Positions 36,119 to 44,723 of a DNA stretch of 64,000 bases are shown one piece after another. The DNA comes from Bog-756 sp963727075. Lineage in GTDB: Bacteria > Actinomycetota > Acidimicrobiia > Acidimicrobiales > RAAP-2. The DNA lies in contig CAVSET010000006.1 in NCBI GenBank assembly GCA_963727075.1, positions 62,001-126,000 on the forward strand, in the 5' to 3' direction. Under the pieces are notes generated by a model. It saw only the letters and a program-made list of their open reading frames with translations. It did no database searches and had not been told where the DNA came from. Every line of letters begins with the position of its first letter. The stretch's first letter is position 1. The position numbers were made by a program, and so were the translations under genes.

Positions 36119-36693
36119 CCGGGCGGTCCTCCCCGCACCCGGCCGGCCAGGCTGACCGCCGAAGGCTCGAGGGGAAGTCGGAGCGAACGCAGCAGGGTGG
36201 AGAGCATCAGGTAGTGGGCGATGAGCATGAGGAGCTCCACCAACTCCCCTTGGTCCAGCCGGCCGGCCAGGTCCGACCAGGTTCCGTCGGTGACGGCACC
36301 GAGGTCGGCGGTCTCGTCCACCGCCGTCAACGCGGCCAGTTCGAACGGATCCCATCCAACCAGGGAGAGGTCGCCACCCAGGGCGGTGAGCTCGTCAGGA
36401 GTGATGCCCTGGTCCGTGCCGAGCTCGATGTGATGGGCCCACTCGTAGCGCCCGTCGAATCGAAATGCGGTGCGCAGGATCACCAGTTCGCGTAGCCGGC
36501 CGGGCAGACGACCACCGAGCAAGGCGCCACCGAAGCCGACCCAGCGCCGGAAGAGCTCGGGTTGGCGCGCCAACGTGGTGAAGATGTGCATCGGTTCTTG
36601 GGTGCCTCCAGGCGACGCCTCGAGGAGGCGGGACAGCCACTCGCCCCACTCGGCCCTCGGAAGGGGTCTGATCCGTGGCTCGACGGTGGACAT
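36115..36693 (-). CDS. Carboxymuconolactone decarboxylase (AhpD-like) family protein
   Basis: All-helical protein of 192 residues in the CMD/AhpD family. The core is PELFRRWVGFGGALLGG then LRELVILRTAFRFDGRYEWAHHIELG, where the CxxC of peroxidase-type members is absent (R-Y-E-W occupies that stretch), so it is the non-redox subgroup. ITPDELTALG and LLMLIAHYLMLSTLLRSL complete the fold. Coupled to the downstream SDR through a GTGA overlap. Members of this subgroup accompany SDR and P450 genes in catabolic clusters. Enzymatic role unproven. Confidence 0.88.
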   Translation of the reverse strand: MSTVEPRIRPLPRAEWGEWLSRLLEASPGGTQEPMHIFTTLARQPELFRRWVGFGGALLGGRLPGRLRELVILRTAFRFDGRYEWAHHIELGTDQGITPDELTALGGDLSLVGWDPFELAALTAVDETADLGAVTDGTWSDLAGRLDQGELVELLMLIAHYLMLSTLLRSLRLPLEPSAVSLAGRVRGGPPG

Positions 36694-36795
36694 GGGGGGA
36701 TGCTACTGCCGTGGTTTCGTACCCACCGGTCCGATGCCACCGGTTTCGGGAGCGGCCTCGGGCCCGTGGATCCGGGTTATCCCCGGGACCGGGCG

Positions 36796-39474
36796 TCAGC
36801 GCCAGCTGACCGACCAGCCGGCGGACCGGTTCTCCCGACCTGTCACCGAGAACGTGGCCCAGCCCGGGGCGACCGTGGCCCGGACGGCTGAACCGTCCGT
36901 CCGGCACACCACCCCGGTGGCACCACGCGGCAGGGCGACCTGCAGGACGAGTCGGCCGGTGGCCAGCGGACGGATGTACCCGTCGATGGAACGGCCCTTC
37001 TGGGCGACGCCGATCGTGGGAAACCGAACGGAGAAGGTCGAGAACGGAAGGTGTGGGGAGATCCGGTAGCCCTGCTCGGTCGGGGTCACTCCGGCTAGAG
37101 CCAACGCATCCATCACCATCCATTCGGGCTGTTCGGTGTTTTGTCCCTCGTAGTCGGCGATGCCGAGCACCCCCCCGCAGCGACCGGGGTCACTCGAATA
37201 GAACGACCAGCACGTGTCGTCGATCGAGGTCGTTCCGACCCATTCACTCGGGTAGGAAGCCGCGTGGTCGGCAAGCGTCGAGCGCTGGTACTCATCGAAT
37301 GCCAGCGACCCTGAGCCGGGGACCTCGCCCCCCAATGCCGCATAGGCCCAGGTGAGCCAACCGTCAGGTTCGTACCAGGTCCCTCCGGGCCAGACCGCAT
37401 TGTTGTCCCCTTCACCCGTACCCGAAAAGGTGGTCCTCTCCGTCACTCCGGGGTCGTTTCCTGCCGGGCTGAGGGAAGTGCCGATGCGGTTCGGCCCGTG
37501 GACGGCTGATGGCGCCCCGACCCCGTCGAGGTACCGGCGGATATTGGCGACCAGCATGCCGGCCTGGCTGGCACTCGGCGCCCCGGCCAGGATGGCCCAG
37601 GGTTGCGGCTCCAGCCAGATGGCCCCGGCCCCGAGCTGGCGATCGGCGGCAAAGCCCCGGGCGTACCAGCCCTGCCCGGTCCATTGGCCGCGCAATGTGG
37701 TGAGCAGGCTGCCGGCCGCCTGTCGGAGCTGCCCGGCGAAGGCGCGGTCACCACGCAGGTCGGCGAGATCCGCCAGCAGGGGATAGAGGTAGGCGCACTG
37801 GGCCACCACGAGGTTCGACTCGGTCATCCCCGAGAAGGTGGGAAGGAGGTCAGACCAGTCGCCGGTGGAGAGGGCCTGGTACTCGCCGTGGGGGCCGAGG
37901 AGCGACTGTTGGTGCGCAAACGCCAGCTTCACGTGCTGCCAGAGACTGGTTGACGCCGAGGAGGCGTAGAAGTGGGCCGGCGTACCGAAGAAGCCCACGT
38001 CCTTGGTGGCCAAGCCGTAGGTTGCCGCCGCCCACATGAACCAGAAGTCGGGGTCGTCGGACAGCCCGAGGTTGTAGGCAGCACAGAGGCTGGTCGATCC
38101 GTAAGGGAATTGCAAGGTCGACTGGGGTTGGAACTGGGCGGAGTAGATCAGGATCTGCCGGGCCAGGCCCGGGTCCATGTAGGAGAGGGGGACTGCGTAC
38201 TGCAACCAACTTCGCGTTCCCCAATTGTTGCCCACCTCGTACTGGTAGTAGCCGCCCTGGGTCACGGTGTGCTCACCGCACAGTTGCTCGTCGACGGAAG
38301 CAGAGCGCAACAGGTAAGCGTCCCAGATGAACTCGCGGGACAGCCACGGTCGACCGGTCCCGAAGGCCGCCTTGGGGAGGCTGCTCGCCCACCGCCGCTC
38401 GCTCACCGAGAACGGAGCGGTCGCCTGGCGGTATCGGGCGACCAAGGTCGAGATGTCGTTCGGCTGGCCGTACCCGAACAGGTACCGAAGCGTGATCGTC
38501 TGGCCCGGGGCCAGACGATGTCGGCTCTGGAGGGTGACGAGGGTGGTGCCCTCGGTTCCGTTGGGCACGGGCGGCGCTCGGTTGTCGTCCAGACGGTTGT
38601 CGACCACCGCCTGGGGGCGGGACACGGTGCCGGATCCGAAGAACGAGGACTGGGAGGTGGTGAAGGAGGTGGGAGCGCCGGCCACCTGGGCCAGAAAGAT
38701 GGAGAGGGGAGCATTGTCGGTGTCCAGTGGCTGCTGGGCGACGGTCAGCGTGCGCGCCGAGTTCGATGAGACGGGGGAAGCCAGGCCGCGGTACTGGTGG
38801 AGGTTCTGGACGAGTGGATTGACGTCCCAGTACTCGAACCACGACGCATCCTCGGGGTGGGGTGACGTGTTCGTGATGCTGACGTCGTGGACGAGGACGG
38901 GATCGTTGCCGAACGGCGCATAGACGTTCTCGCTCACATCGGTTCCCGTCGTCGTCAGCGTATGGCCGAAGTAGCCGATGCCGAAGGTCCGTCGTGTGGT
39001 GGCCGACCGGGGGCGACTGTCGTACAGGGTGCTCATCACCGTACCGTCGACATTGAGGTATCCATAGCCTCCCCCCAGATGACGATGGGAGGGGTCGATC
39101 GAGTTGATCCACTGGGCCAGGCGGTCCTGGCTCCAGAGCTCCGTGTAGCCGTGATTGAACGCGTCCGCCTTGACCCGATCGTTCCCGACCTGGCTCCAGG
39201 CGTTGTTGCTGCCTGCCAACTCCGTCTGCCGGGCCCTTGGATCTGTCTGTTGGTCGACTGAGTACCGGTACGTCGGGAGGCCGAAGGCGTCGACCGCCCA
39301 CGAGCCGAAATCCCCGCTGCCGTACGTCGAGGCGACGGCCGGGATGGGAGCATTCCAGGAGAGGCCTCCGTTCGACGAGCTCGACGCCCCGGCGCCGGCG
39401 GTCGGGACCATCACCGTCGCGGTCGAGACGAGCACGGCTAGCAGGGCCAGGCGCCGTGCGCGTCGAGGGGTCAT
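36796..39474 (-). CDS. Secreted GH94-like glycoside hydrolase/phosphorylase family protein
   Basis: 892 residues from ATG 39474, starting with basic MTPRRARR and a signal helix (LALLAVLVSTATVMVPTAGA). The N-terminal supersandwich (GIGYFGHTLTTTGTDVSENV, SWFEYWDVNPLVQNLHQYRG) is followed by an (alpha/alpha)6 barrel with WLSREFIWDAYLLRS, GNNWGTRSWLQYAVPL and LSTGDWSDLLPTF. In GH94 the aspartate of an equivalent GDWND-type loop is the acid, so Asp 539 or 542 is the candidate. GEGDNNAVWPGGTWYEPDGW suits a sugar-binding loop. Export makes a phosphorylase less likely than a hydrolase, but the exact activity is unknown. It begins 22 bases after the KARI-like gene on the same strand. Confidence 0.8.
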   Translation of the reverse strand: MTPRRARRLALLAVLVSTATVMVPTAGAGASSSSNGGLSWNAPIPAVASTYGSGDFGSWAVDAFGLPTYRYSVDQQTDPRARQTELAGSNNAWSQVGNDRVKADAFNHGYTELWSQDRLAQWINSIDPSHRHLGGGYGYLNVDGTVMSTLYDSRPRSATTRRTFGIGYFGHTLTTTGTDVSENVYAPFGNDPVLVHDVSITNTSPHPEDASWFEYWDVNPLVQNLHQYRGLASPVSSNSARTLTVAQQPLDTDNAPLSIFLAQVAGAPTSFTTSQSSFFGSGTVSRPQAVVDNRLDDNRAPPVPNGTEGTTLVTLQSRHRLAPGQTITLRYLFGYGQPNDISTLVARYRQATAPFSVSERRWASSLPKAAFGTGRPWLSREFIWDAYLLRSASVDEQLCGEHTVTQGGYYQYEVGNNWGTRSWLQYAVPLSYMDPGLARQILIYSAQFQPQSTLQFPYGSTSLCAAYNLGLSDDPDFWFMWAAATYGLATKDVGFFGTPAHFYASSASTSLWQHVKLAFAHQQSLLGPHGEYQALSTGDWSDLLPTFSGMTESNLVVAQCAYLYPLLADLADLRGDRAFAGQLRQAAGSLLTTLRGQWTGQGWYARGFAADRQLGAGAIWLEPQPWAILAGAPSASQAGMLVANIRRYLDGVGAPSAVHGPNRIGTSLSPAGNDPGVTERTTFSGTGEGDNNAVWPGGTWYEPDGWLTWAYAALGGEVPGSGSLAFDEYQRSTLADHAASYPSEWVGTTSIDDTCWSFYSSDPGRCGGVLGIADYEGQNTEQPEWMVMDALALAGVTPTEQGYRISPHLPFSTFSVRFPTIGVAQKGRSIDGYIRPLATGRLVLQVALPRGATGVVCRTDGSAVRATVAPGWATFSVTGRENRSAGWSVSWR

Positions 39475-39496
39475 GGCAACGACCGGACGAGCGTGG

Positions 39497-40480
39497 TCAC
39501 GAGGGATCGCCGAAGCCGGCCCGCTCCCCGAGCCTCGAACGGAGATCTGCCTCGAAGGCCAGGATCTCGGGTGCCATCGCCTTGGCCCGAAGCGCGGTGA
39601 GCGTGGGGTAACCGGCGTCCCGCTCGGCGTCCCATTCGTCGGCGAACTGCCCCGATGCGATGTCGTCGACCAGTGCCCGCATCGTGGTGGCGATATCGAG
39701 GTGCTGGTAGCGGTCGCCGCGCGAGAGCTGTCCGTACTGGCTCGTCGGGGAATGGTAAGCCATCTGGGCGGCACCGCCCTCGAGCCGCACCAGGCGATAG
39801 GTCCGCTCGACCTCGCCGGACAGCACCAGCTCGGTGACGATCGCCTCGATGGGAATGCCCCGTTCCAGCATGACCTGGACGAACGACTCGCTCACCCGCC
39901 GGAGCGCAGGGGCGAGCGCTTGCTCGACAGCCAGGTCGAGCACGGCTTCTTGTTCGGCCGTGAGCTCGAGGGCGCCCTGTCGGAGCCCCCCGATGGCCTT
40001 GGCCACGGCGAGGACACGGGACCGGGCCATGCCGGTGATGTCTCGATGGACGCCGACCGCGGTGATGAACCCGACGCCCTCGAGGTAGCACCGCCGGACC
40101 TCCGGCCCGAGCATCCTCGGGGCCACCATCCCGAGGTCGCACGGGAGGTCGAGTCGCCCGAACGCCAGGGTGTAGCCGCTCGCCACGATGACGGTCGCAT
40201 CGGCGCGTGGCGAGAGCGGAAGGGTGGGGATCACGTCGTCGGGCACCAGCAGGCAGATCACGTCAGCACGGTTGGCCTCGTCGAGATCGCCGGCGGCGAA
40301 CCCGTCAGCCACGGCCAGGTCCCTGGTCGAGTCGGCCCGAACGCACACCATGACGTCGATCCCCGAGTCGCGCAGGTTGAGGGCCCAGGATCGACCTTGG
40401 TTCCCGTAGCCCACCACGGCGGTTCGCTTGCCGGCGAGGGCCTCGACCCCACCATCGGATTCGCTCAGAATGACGGACAT
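39497..40480 (-). CDS. Ketol-acid reductoisomerase-like protein, atypical active site
   Basis: 327 residues with the fold of IlvC. NADPH-binding TAVVGYGNQGRSWALNLRDSG at residue 20-40 and the phosphate-binding loop region RADSTRDLA. A knotted helical domain follows, with DLAVEQALAPAL (family DLFGEQ, Asp and Glu kept). The normal APKGPGxxVR reads APRMLGPEVRRCYLEG, so the conserved lysine is arginine. The second glutamate of the FECLHE metal motif is replaced (TELVLSGE). SNTAEYGD is SPTSQYGQL. So it is a paralogue, probably an oxidoreductase with a changed substrate rather than the biosynthetic ilvC enzyme. No other branched-chain amino-acid gene is near. Confidence 0.75.
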   Translation of the reverse strand: MSVILSESDGGVEALAGKRTAVVGYGNQGRSWALNLRDSGIDVMVCVRADSTRDLAVADGFAAGDLDEANRADVICLLVPDDVIPTLPLSPRADATVIVASGYTLAFGRLDLPCDLGMVAPRMLGPEVRRCYLEGVGFITAVGVHRDITGMARSRVLAVAKAIGGLRQGALELTAEQEAVLDLAVEQALAPALRRVSESFVQVMLERGIPIEAIVTELVLSGEVERTYRLVRLEGGAAQMAYHSPTSQYGQLSRGDRYQHLDIATTMRALVDDIASGQFADEWDAERDAGYPTLTALRAKAMAPEILAFEADLRSRLGERAGFGDPS

Positions 40481-40771
40481 GACGCGACCGTACCCCTTCC
40501 TCCGTTCCGGAGCCGCCGGCGTGCGTCCTCCTCGGTCCGGGGCAGGTCGGCCATCGGGGTGCTCGTGGGACTCAGTAGTCTCGTTACACCGACGACGAGG
40601 ATCAGGACCGAGACATATCTCTTCGTGGCAAGCGATGGCAACCGCGCCGATCGACCCTGGTGATCAGTGCTGGGCTGGCGCCGCTCCTCCTCGCCATGGC
40701 CTGCTCCTCACCACCCCTGCCGTGGCACTGATGACTCGGACCGCGCCGAAACGAACTGAGGGAGGAGCAGT
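40481..40771. other. Divergent intergenic region
   Basis: About 290 bases between the divergent KARI-like and NDMA-dehydrogenase genes. No gene seen. Promoters of both must be inside. GGAGGAG at 40761-40767 is the ribosome site for the gene starting at 40772. Confidence 0.5.
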
Positions 40772-41884
40772 GTGAAGACACAGGCGGCTGTGCTCTGGGA
40801 ACCGGGCGGAGCGTGGGAGATCGAAGACGTTGAGCTCGACCCGCCCAAAGAGCACGAGGTCCTCGTCCGGCTGGCCGCTTCGGGTCTGTGCCATTCTGAC
40901 GAGCACTTCCTGACCGGCGACATGCCGTTCCTCGGGGCGATGATCGGTGGCCACGAAGGATCGGGCGTCGTCACGGACGTGGGGCCGGGTGTGACCGGGC
41001 TCGCACCCGGGGACCATGTCGTCGCCAGCTTCCTCCCGCCCTGCGGCCACTGCCCTTCATGCATCGACGGCCGTCAGGGGCTTTGTGACATGGGGATGCA
41101 CATCGCCGACGGTTGGCAGGTGACCGACAAGACCGCCCGCCACCACGCCAAGGGACGGGATCTACGGGTCTTCTGCATGCTCGGGACATTCGCGCACCAC
41201 ACGGTCAGCCATGAGCGATCATTCATCAAGATCGACGACGACCTGCCGCTCGACCGCGCCTGCCTGGTCGCCTGCTGCGTGAGCACCGGATGGGGATCGG
41301 CGGTCCATCGGGCCCAGGTCCAGCCCGGGGAGGTCGTCGCGGTGATCGGGGCCGGTGGCGTGGGATCGGCGGCGATCCAAGGGGCGCGATCGGCAGGCGC
41401 TCGGCGAATCGTGGCCGTCGACCCGGTTCCATTCAAGCGGGAGTGCGCCGTCGGATTCGGGGCGACCGACACGGCCGCCAGCTTGGACGAGGCCTTCGCC
41501 CTGGTCCAGGACGTCACACGAGGACGTATGTGCCAGCGCGTCATCTGCACGATGTCGGTCGGTCGGGGAGAGCTCGTGGCGTCGATCATGGCGCTGGCGG
41601 CCAAGCGGGGGAGGGTGGTGATCACCAATGTCCACCCGTGGACTGAGTCCGAGGTGTCGATGAGCATGCTCGACCTCATGGTGATGGAGAAGGAGCTGGT
41701 GGGCTCCATCTTCGGATCATCGAGGCCCGAGGCCGACGTACCGCTGTTGCTCCAGCTCTACCGCGATGGCCTGCTCGACCTGGATGGCATGGTGTCCACC
41801 ACCTACCCGCTCGAGCGCATCAACCAGGGCTACCAGGACATGCGGGATGGCCGGAACGTCCGCGGCGTCCTCGTCTTCGAGTAG
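40772..41884 (+). CDS. NDMA-dependent alcohol dehydrogenase
   Basis: Zinc-dependent alcohol dehydrogenase of the actinobacterial NDMA (nicotinoprotein) group, 370 residues from GTG 40772. Catalytic zinc motifs ASGLCHSDEHFLTGD and GGHEGSGVV. Structural zinc lobe PPCGHCPSCIDGRQGLC with four cysteines. Cofactor site VIGAGGVGSAAIQGARSAGA with the specificity acid in VAVDPVPFKRE. This group keeps a tightly bound NAD(H) that is recycled through mycofactocin rather than free NAD+, according to published family work. No mycofactocin genes lie in this window. GGAGGAG ribosome site 5 bases upstream. Confidence 0.9.
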   Translation: MKTQAAVLWEPGGAWEIEDVELDPPKEHEVLVRLAASGLCHSDEHFLTGDMPFLGAMIGGHEGSGVVTDVGPGVTGLAPGDHVVASFLPPCGHCPSCIDGRQGLCDMGMHIADGWQVTDKTARHHAKGRDLRVFCMLGTFAHHTVSHERSFIKIDDDLPLDRACLVACCVSTGWGSAVHRAQVQPGEVVAVIGAGGVGSAAIQGARSAGARRIVAVDPVPFKRECAVGFGATDTAASLDEAFALVQDVTRGRMCQRVICTMSVGRGELVASIMALAAKRGRVVITNVHPWTESEVSMSMLDLMVMEKELVGSIFGSSRPEADVPLLLQLYRDGLLDLDGMVSTTYPLERINQGYQDMRDGRNVRGVLVFE

Positions 41885-41953
41885 GCGCCAGGCGGCGAGG
41901 GATGTGGCCCGGCGTCGGTGCAGGGCCGCAGCGGGTCCACCTACCATGGTGCC

Positions 41954-42289
41954 GTGGCCTTCGACGAGGAACTCGCCGATCGTCTTCGCGAGCTCATGCG
42001 ACACGAGGAGGGGCTGACGGAACGGCGGATGTTCGGGGGATTGGCCTTCCTGATCCACGGGAACATGGCCGTGAGTGCGAGCGGCCAAGGGGGCCTGCTG
42101 TTGCGAGTCGACCCGGCCCAAGGTGAGGAGCTCGTCCTCAGACCCCATGCCGAGCCGTTCGTCATGCGGGGACGGGAGATGCGTGGTTGGCTGAGGGTGG
42201 CGGCCGAGGGAGTTCGGACCAAGCACCAGCTGGAGCAGTGGGCACGGATCGGGATCGGCTGTGCGCGGTCCTTGCCGCCCAAGCGGTAG
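41954..42289 (+). CDS. TfoX/Sxy N-terminal domain protein
   Basis: Small protein, 111 residues from GTG 41954 (AFDEELADRLRELMRHE). RRMFGGLAFLIHGNMAVSA is the TfoX N-terminal signature. The middle FVMRGREMRGWLRV and the tail SLPPKR match short actinobacterial members. The C-terminal TfoX domain is absent, as usual here. Sxy/TfoX controls competence in gamma-proteobacteria, but stand-alone domains have unknown roles. It begins 66 bases after the alcohol dehydrogenase stop on the same strand. Confidence 0.85.
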   Translation: MAFDEELADRLRELMRHEEGLTERRMFGGLAFLIHGNMAVSASGQGGLLLRVDPAQGEELVLRPHAEPFVMRGREMRGWLRVAAEGVRTKHQLEQWARIGIGCARSLPPKR

Positions 42290-42346
42290 GCGGACAGCTT
42301 TCCGGCCGGCGGCGCCAACCCCCGTAGTTCCGATCGACTGGTGCCG

Positions 42347-43444
42347 TCAGTTGCTCGTCGTGAGCGGATGGGCCCGGAAGAACCGCCACATCTCGGGGCC
42401 CGCCGAGATCGAGAAGGTGGTGCGGCCGAGCACGGCGGCGAGGGCGGTCGAGTCGGTGCTCCCGGGCCATGTATGCCCGCCACCCCGGATCCGGTACAGC
42501 TCCACGTCGGCACGGCGGGGACACGACCACACGAGCCGGGTCACGTCGGCGGCGATGCGGGTCGTCCCCACCCTGGACGAACAACCGTTGCGCTTGGCCC
42601 ATGTCGCCGCCTCCTCGGGGATGGAGGGTCCCTTGGAGAAGATGCCCTTTGTCCCGAACACCTTGGCCTCCTGGCGGGTGATCCGGCCTCTGCCATCGGG
42701 GGCGGGAAGGCTCTCGGCCGCCCGGGACGGCGAGCCGTCGTAGTGGATGAGGGGGTCGGCGGTGCCGTGGAACGCGACCACTGGGACCGGGCGCTTCGCC
42801 TTGCAGGGTGACTCGGCCTGGATGCCCGCCACCGGGGCCACCGCCGCCACTCGCGTCGAGTACTGGCAGGCGACGGCCGACGCCATGAACGCGCCGTTCG
42901 AATAGCCGGTGACGAACACCCGGTTCTCGTCGACACACGAGGTGGTCTCGATGTGGGTGAGCAGGTGCCCGAGCCAAGCGAGGTCCCTGCTGCCGACGAC
43001 GGAATGCCACAGCGGCTCCGGCTGGCCGTCGATCCATGGGGTGACCGTCACGAAGCCTTGGGTCTGTCCGTAGCTGCCGAGGCCGGACAGGGTCACCTGG
43101 ACCGGTCCCGGTTCCCCATAGGCATGCAAGTCGAAGATGACGGGCTGGGGGCGGCCGCCGACGGTCGTCCCCGGCCCTTGTTCGGTGTAAGCGCCCTCGT
43201 CCCCGTCAGCACCGAAGCTCGCCGTCTGCTGGCCGGGGGCGGGGGTCGCCAGGAGACAGCCGGGCGAAGGCCGCGCCGCCACGGTGGGCACAGCCGCGGC
43301 CGGGCCCGTCGGACACACGGTCAGTCCGACCGCCACAGCGAAGAGGGCCAACCCCGTCGCCAGCCGGCCCGCGAGCGAGCGTCCGCTGGGCCCGGCCACG
43401 GGAACGGACCGTGATCGACCATGTCGGCTCCCCCCGCGACGCAT
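42347..43444 (-). CDS. Secreted alpha/beta hydrolase, PHA-depolymerase/feruloyl-esterase-like
   Basis: 365 residues. Basic N-terminus, long signal helix (GLALFAVAVGLTVCPTGPAA). Catalytic triad of the poly(3-hydroxyalkanoate) depolymerase/LpqC family: nucleophile FVTGYSNGAFMAS, aspartate in VVAFHGTADPLIHYDG and histidine in RIRGGGHTWPGS. SRDLAWLGHLL and SCVDENRVF precede the elbow as expected. Exported esterase for polyester, lipid or plant-wall ester bonds. Converges on the TfoX-domain gene, and the nucleoside hydrolase-like gene lies upstream on the same strand with a 128-base gap. Confidence 0.88.
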   Translation of the reverse strand: MRRGGSRHGRSRSVPVAGPSGRSLAGRLATGLALFAVAVGLTVCPTGPAAAVPTVAARPSPGCLLATPAPGQQTASFGADGDEGAYTEQGPGTTVGGRPQPVIFDLHAYGEPGPVQVTLSGLGSYGQTQGFVTVTPWIDGQPEPLWHSVVGSRDLAWLGHLLTHIETTSCVDENRVFVTGYSNGAFMASAVACQYSTRVAAVAPVAGIQAESPCKAKRPVPVVAFHGTADPLIHYDGSPSRAAESLPAPDGRGRITRQEAKVFGTKGIFSKGPSIPEEAATWAKRNGCSSRVGTTRIAADVTRLVWSCPRRADVELYRIRGGGHTWPGSTDSTALAAVLGRTTFSISAGPEMWRFFRAHPLTTSN

Positions 43445-43572
43445 ACCGCTGACACCCTACCGACACGACGGCGGTCCGGCCGGTCCGAGGTCCAGCTACA
43501 GGGCCCACCGGCTCCCCGTCGGGACTGCCGCGGGCGGCGCCTCGAAACGCACCCCGGGGCCTGTCGCCCCTG

Positions 43573-44637
43573 TCATCGGGTATCGATCAGCGTGTCGATC
43601 CGTGCGTTGAGGGCGGCCTGGTCGATGACGTGAACGTAGACCTCGGTGGGATGAGGCGAGGCGGTTCCCCAGGACAGGCCTCCCTGGCTGTTGATGACAG
43701 CTGCGTCACCTCGTCCCAGCTCCGAGAAGATCCGCTGACGACCTTCGATGGCGAACAACATGGTCGGCCCGTCCCAGTCACCGTCCCCGGGAGGCCCACA
43801 ACCGAAGAGCGACTGGTAGACGATGCGCATGGGATTGCTGGTGGGAACGGTGGTACAGAGCCTCCCGCCCACCCTGGTTTGGATTCCTGTGTACCCGTCC
43901 ACCCAGGCGATCGGCGTCGGCCATCCCGCCGCCCCCACCACCGCTTTGGCCGCGGCGACGTCGAGGCGCTCATTGGTGAAGGGGGGTCCGCCTCCGGGGA
44001 AGAGCCCGTCTTCGACCACCAGCCGGTTGACCTTGGCCGCGACCAGCTTCCTTCCGCCTAGTGGACTGCCTTGGCCCGGACCGGAACGGAGCAGCCCGGC
44101 CAAGTTGGTGTACCCGCCGATGGAGACGACCGTCACGCTGTGGTCGGGTTGGTCGGAAAGCAGGTGCCGATACAGAGGGACCGCACCCGGCGCGCCCGAG
44201 CTGTCGCGGATGGCGTGGGGCAACCGGTTCGCCAGGGTGTCGCTGTAGCCATGGGGCGCGGTGTTCGCCGCGCTGTCGATGACTGTACCCACCGGGATGC
44301 GAGCATGGCCGTAGGCGGTATCGATGGCGTCGAGTGCAGCCACAGCCACCGGGTTGGGGATGTCCGACATGACGCCGAGGATCTGGACCCTGCCTTGCTG
44401 CTGCAACACGTTGGCCAACCCCACCGCGGTGGGGTCGTCCCAGTAGAGCGACAGGTCGGTGTCGATGATCACCTTCGGGGTGGTGCCACCGCCGACCCCA
44501 TTACCTGCCGCTTGGTTCGTGCACCCCGGGATGCCGGACAGGATGAGGGCGACCAGAAGGGCCACGACGCCGACGGTCGTTACCCGCCGTGCCCCTCGGC
44601 CCATGGAGGGCCATTGGTCCCACCCGCTGGTCGGCAT
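43573..44637 (-). CDS. Nucleoside hydrolase-like lipoprotein
   Basis: 354 residues. Signal segment with a lipobox-like VALILSGIPGC. The domain begins KVIIDTDLSLYWDDPTAVGLAN, which is the DxDxxxDD calcium site of inosine-uridine nucleoside hydrolases (three aspartates kept). Also present: VSIGGYTNLAGLLRSGPG (the IGPLTNLA-type strand) and VVEDGLFPGGGPPFTNERLD (the MGG...EFN region). Enzymatic release of a base from extracellular nucleosides is plausible; the catalytic histidine could not be placed with certainty. Start at 44637; an internal start at 44604 is possible. Confidence 0.75.
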   Translation of the reverse strand: MPTSGWDQWPSMGRGARRVTTVGVVALLVALILSGIPGCTNQAAGNGVGGGTTPKVIIDTDLSLYWDDPTAVGLANVLQQQGRVQILGVMSDIPNPVAVAALDAIDTAYGHARIPVGTVIDSAANTAPHGYSDTLANRLPHAIRDSSGAPGAVPLYRHLLSDQPDHSVTVVSIGGYTNLAGLLRSGPGQGSPLGGRKLVAAKVNRLVVEDGLFPGGGPPFTNERLDVAAAKAVVGAAGWPTPIAWVDGYTGIQTRVGGRLCTTVPTSNPMRIVYQSLFGCGPPGDGDWDGPTMLFAIEGRQRIFSELGRGDAAVINSQGGLSWGTASPHPTEVYVHVIDQAALNARIDTLIDTR

Positions 44638-44723
44638 CGCTGCACCCTTGAACCGTCGTCTGCGGCTGGGATCCTACCGGGTTCGCCTCCCGGCGGACCG
44701 GGGGAACGGTCGGGCTGGCGGGC

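Noticed and set aside
39155..40663. 502-codon plus-strand frame
   Set aside because: Antisense to the KARI-like and GH94-like genes; no motif.
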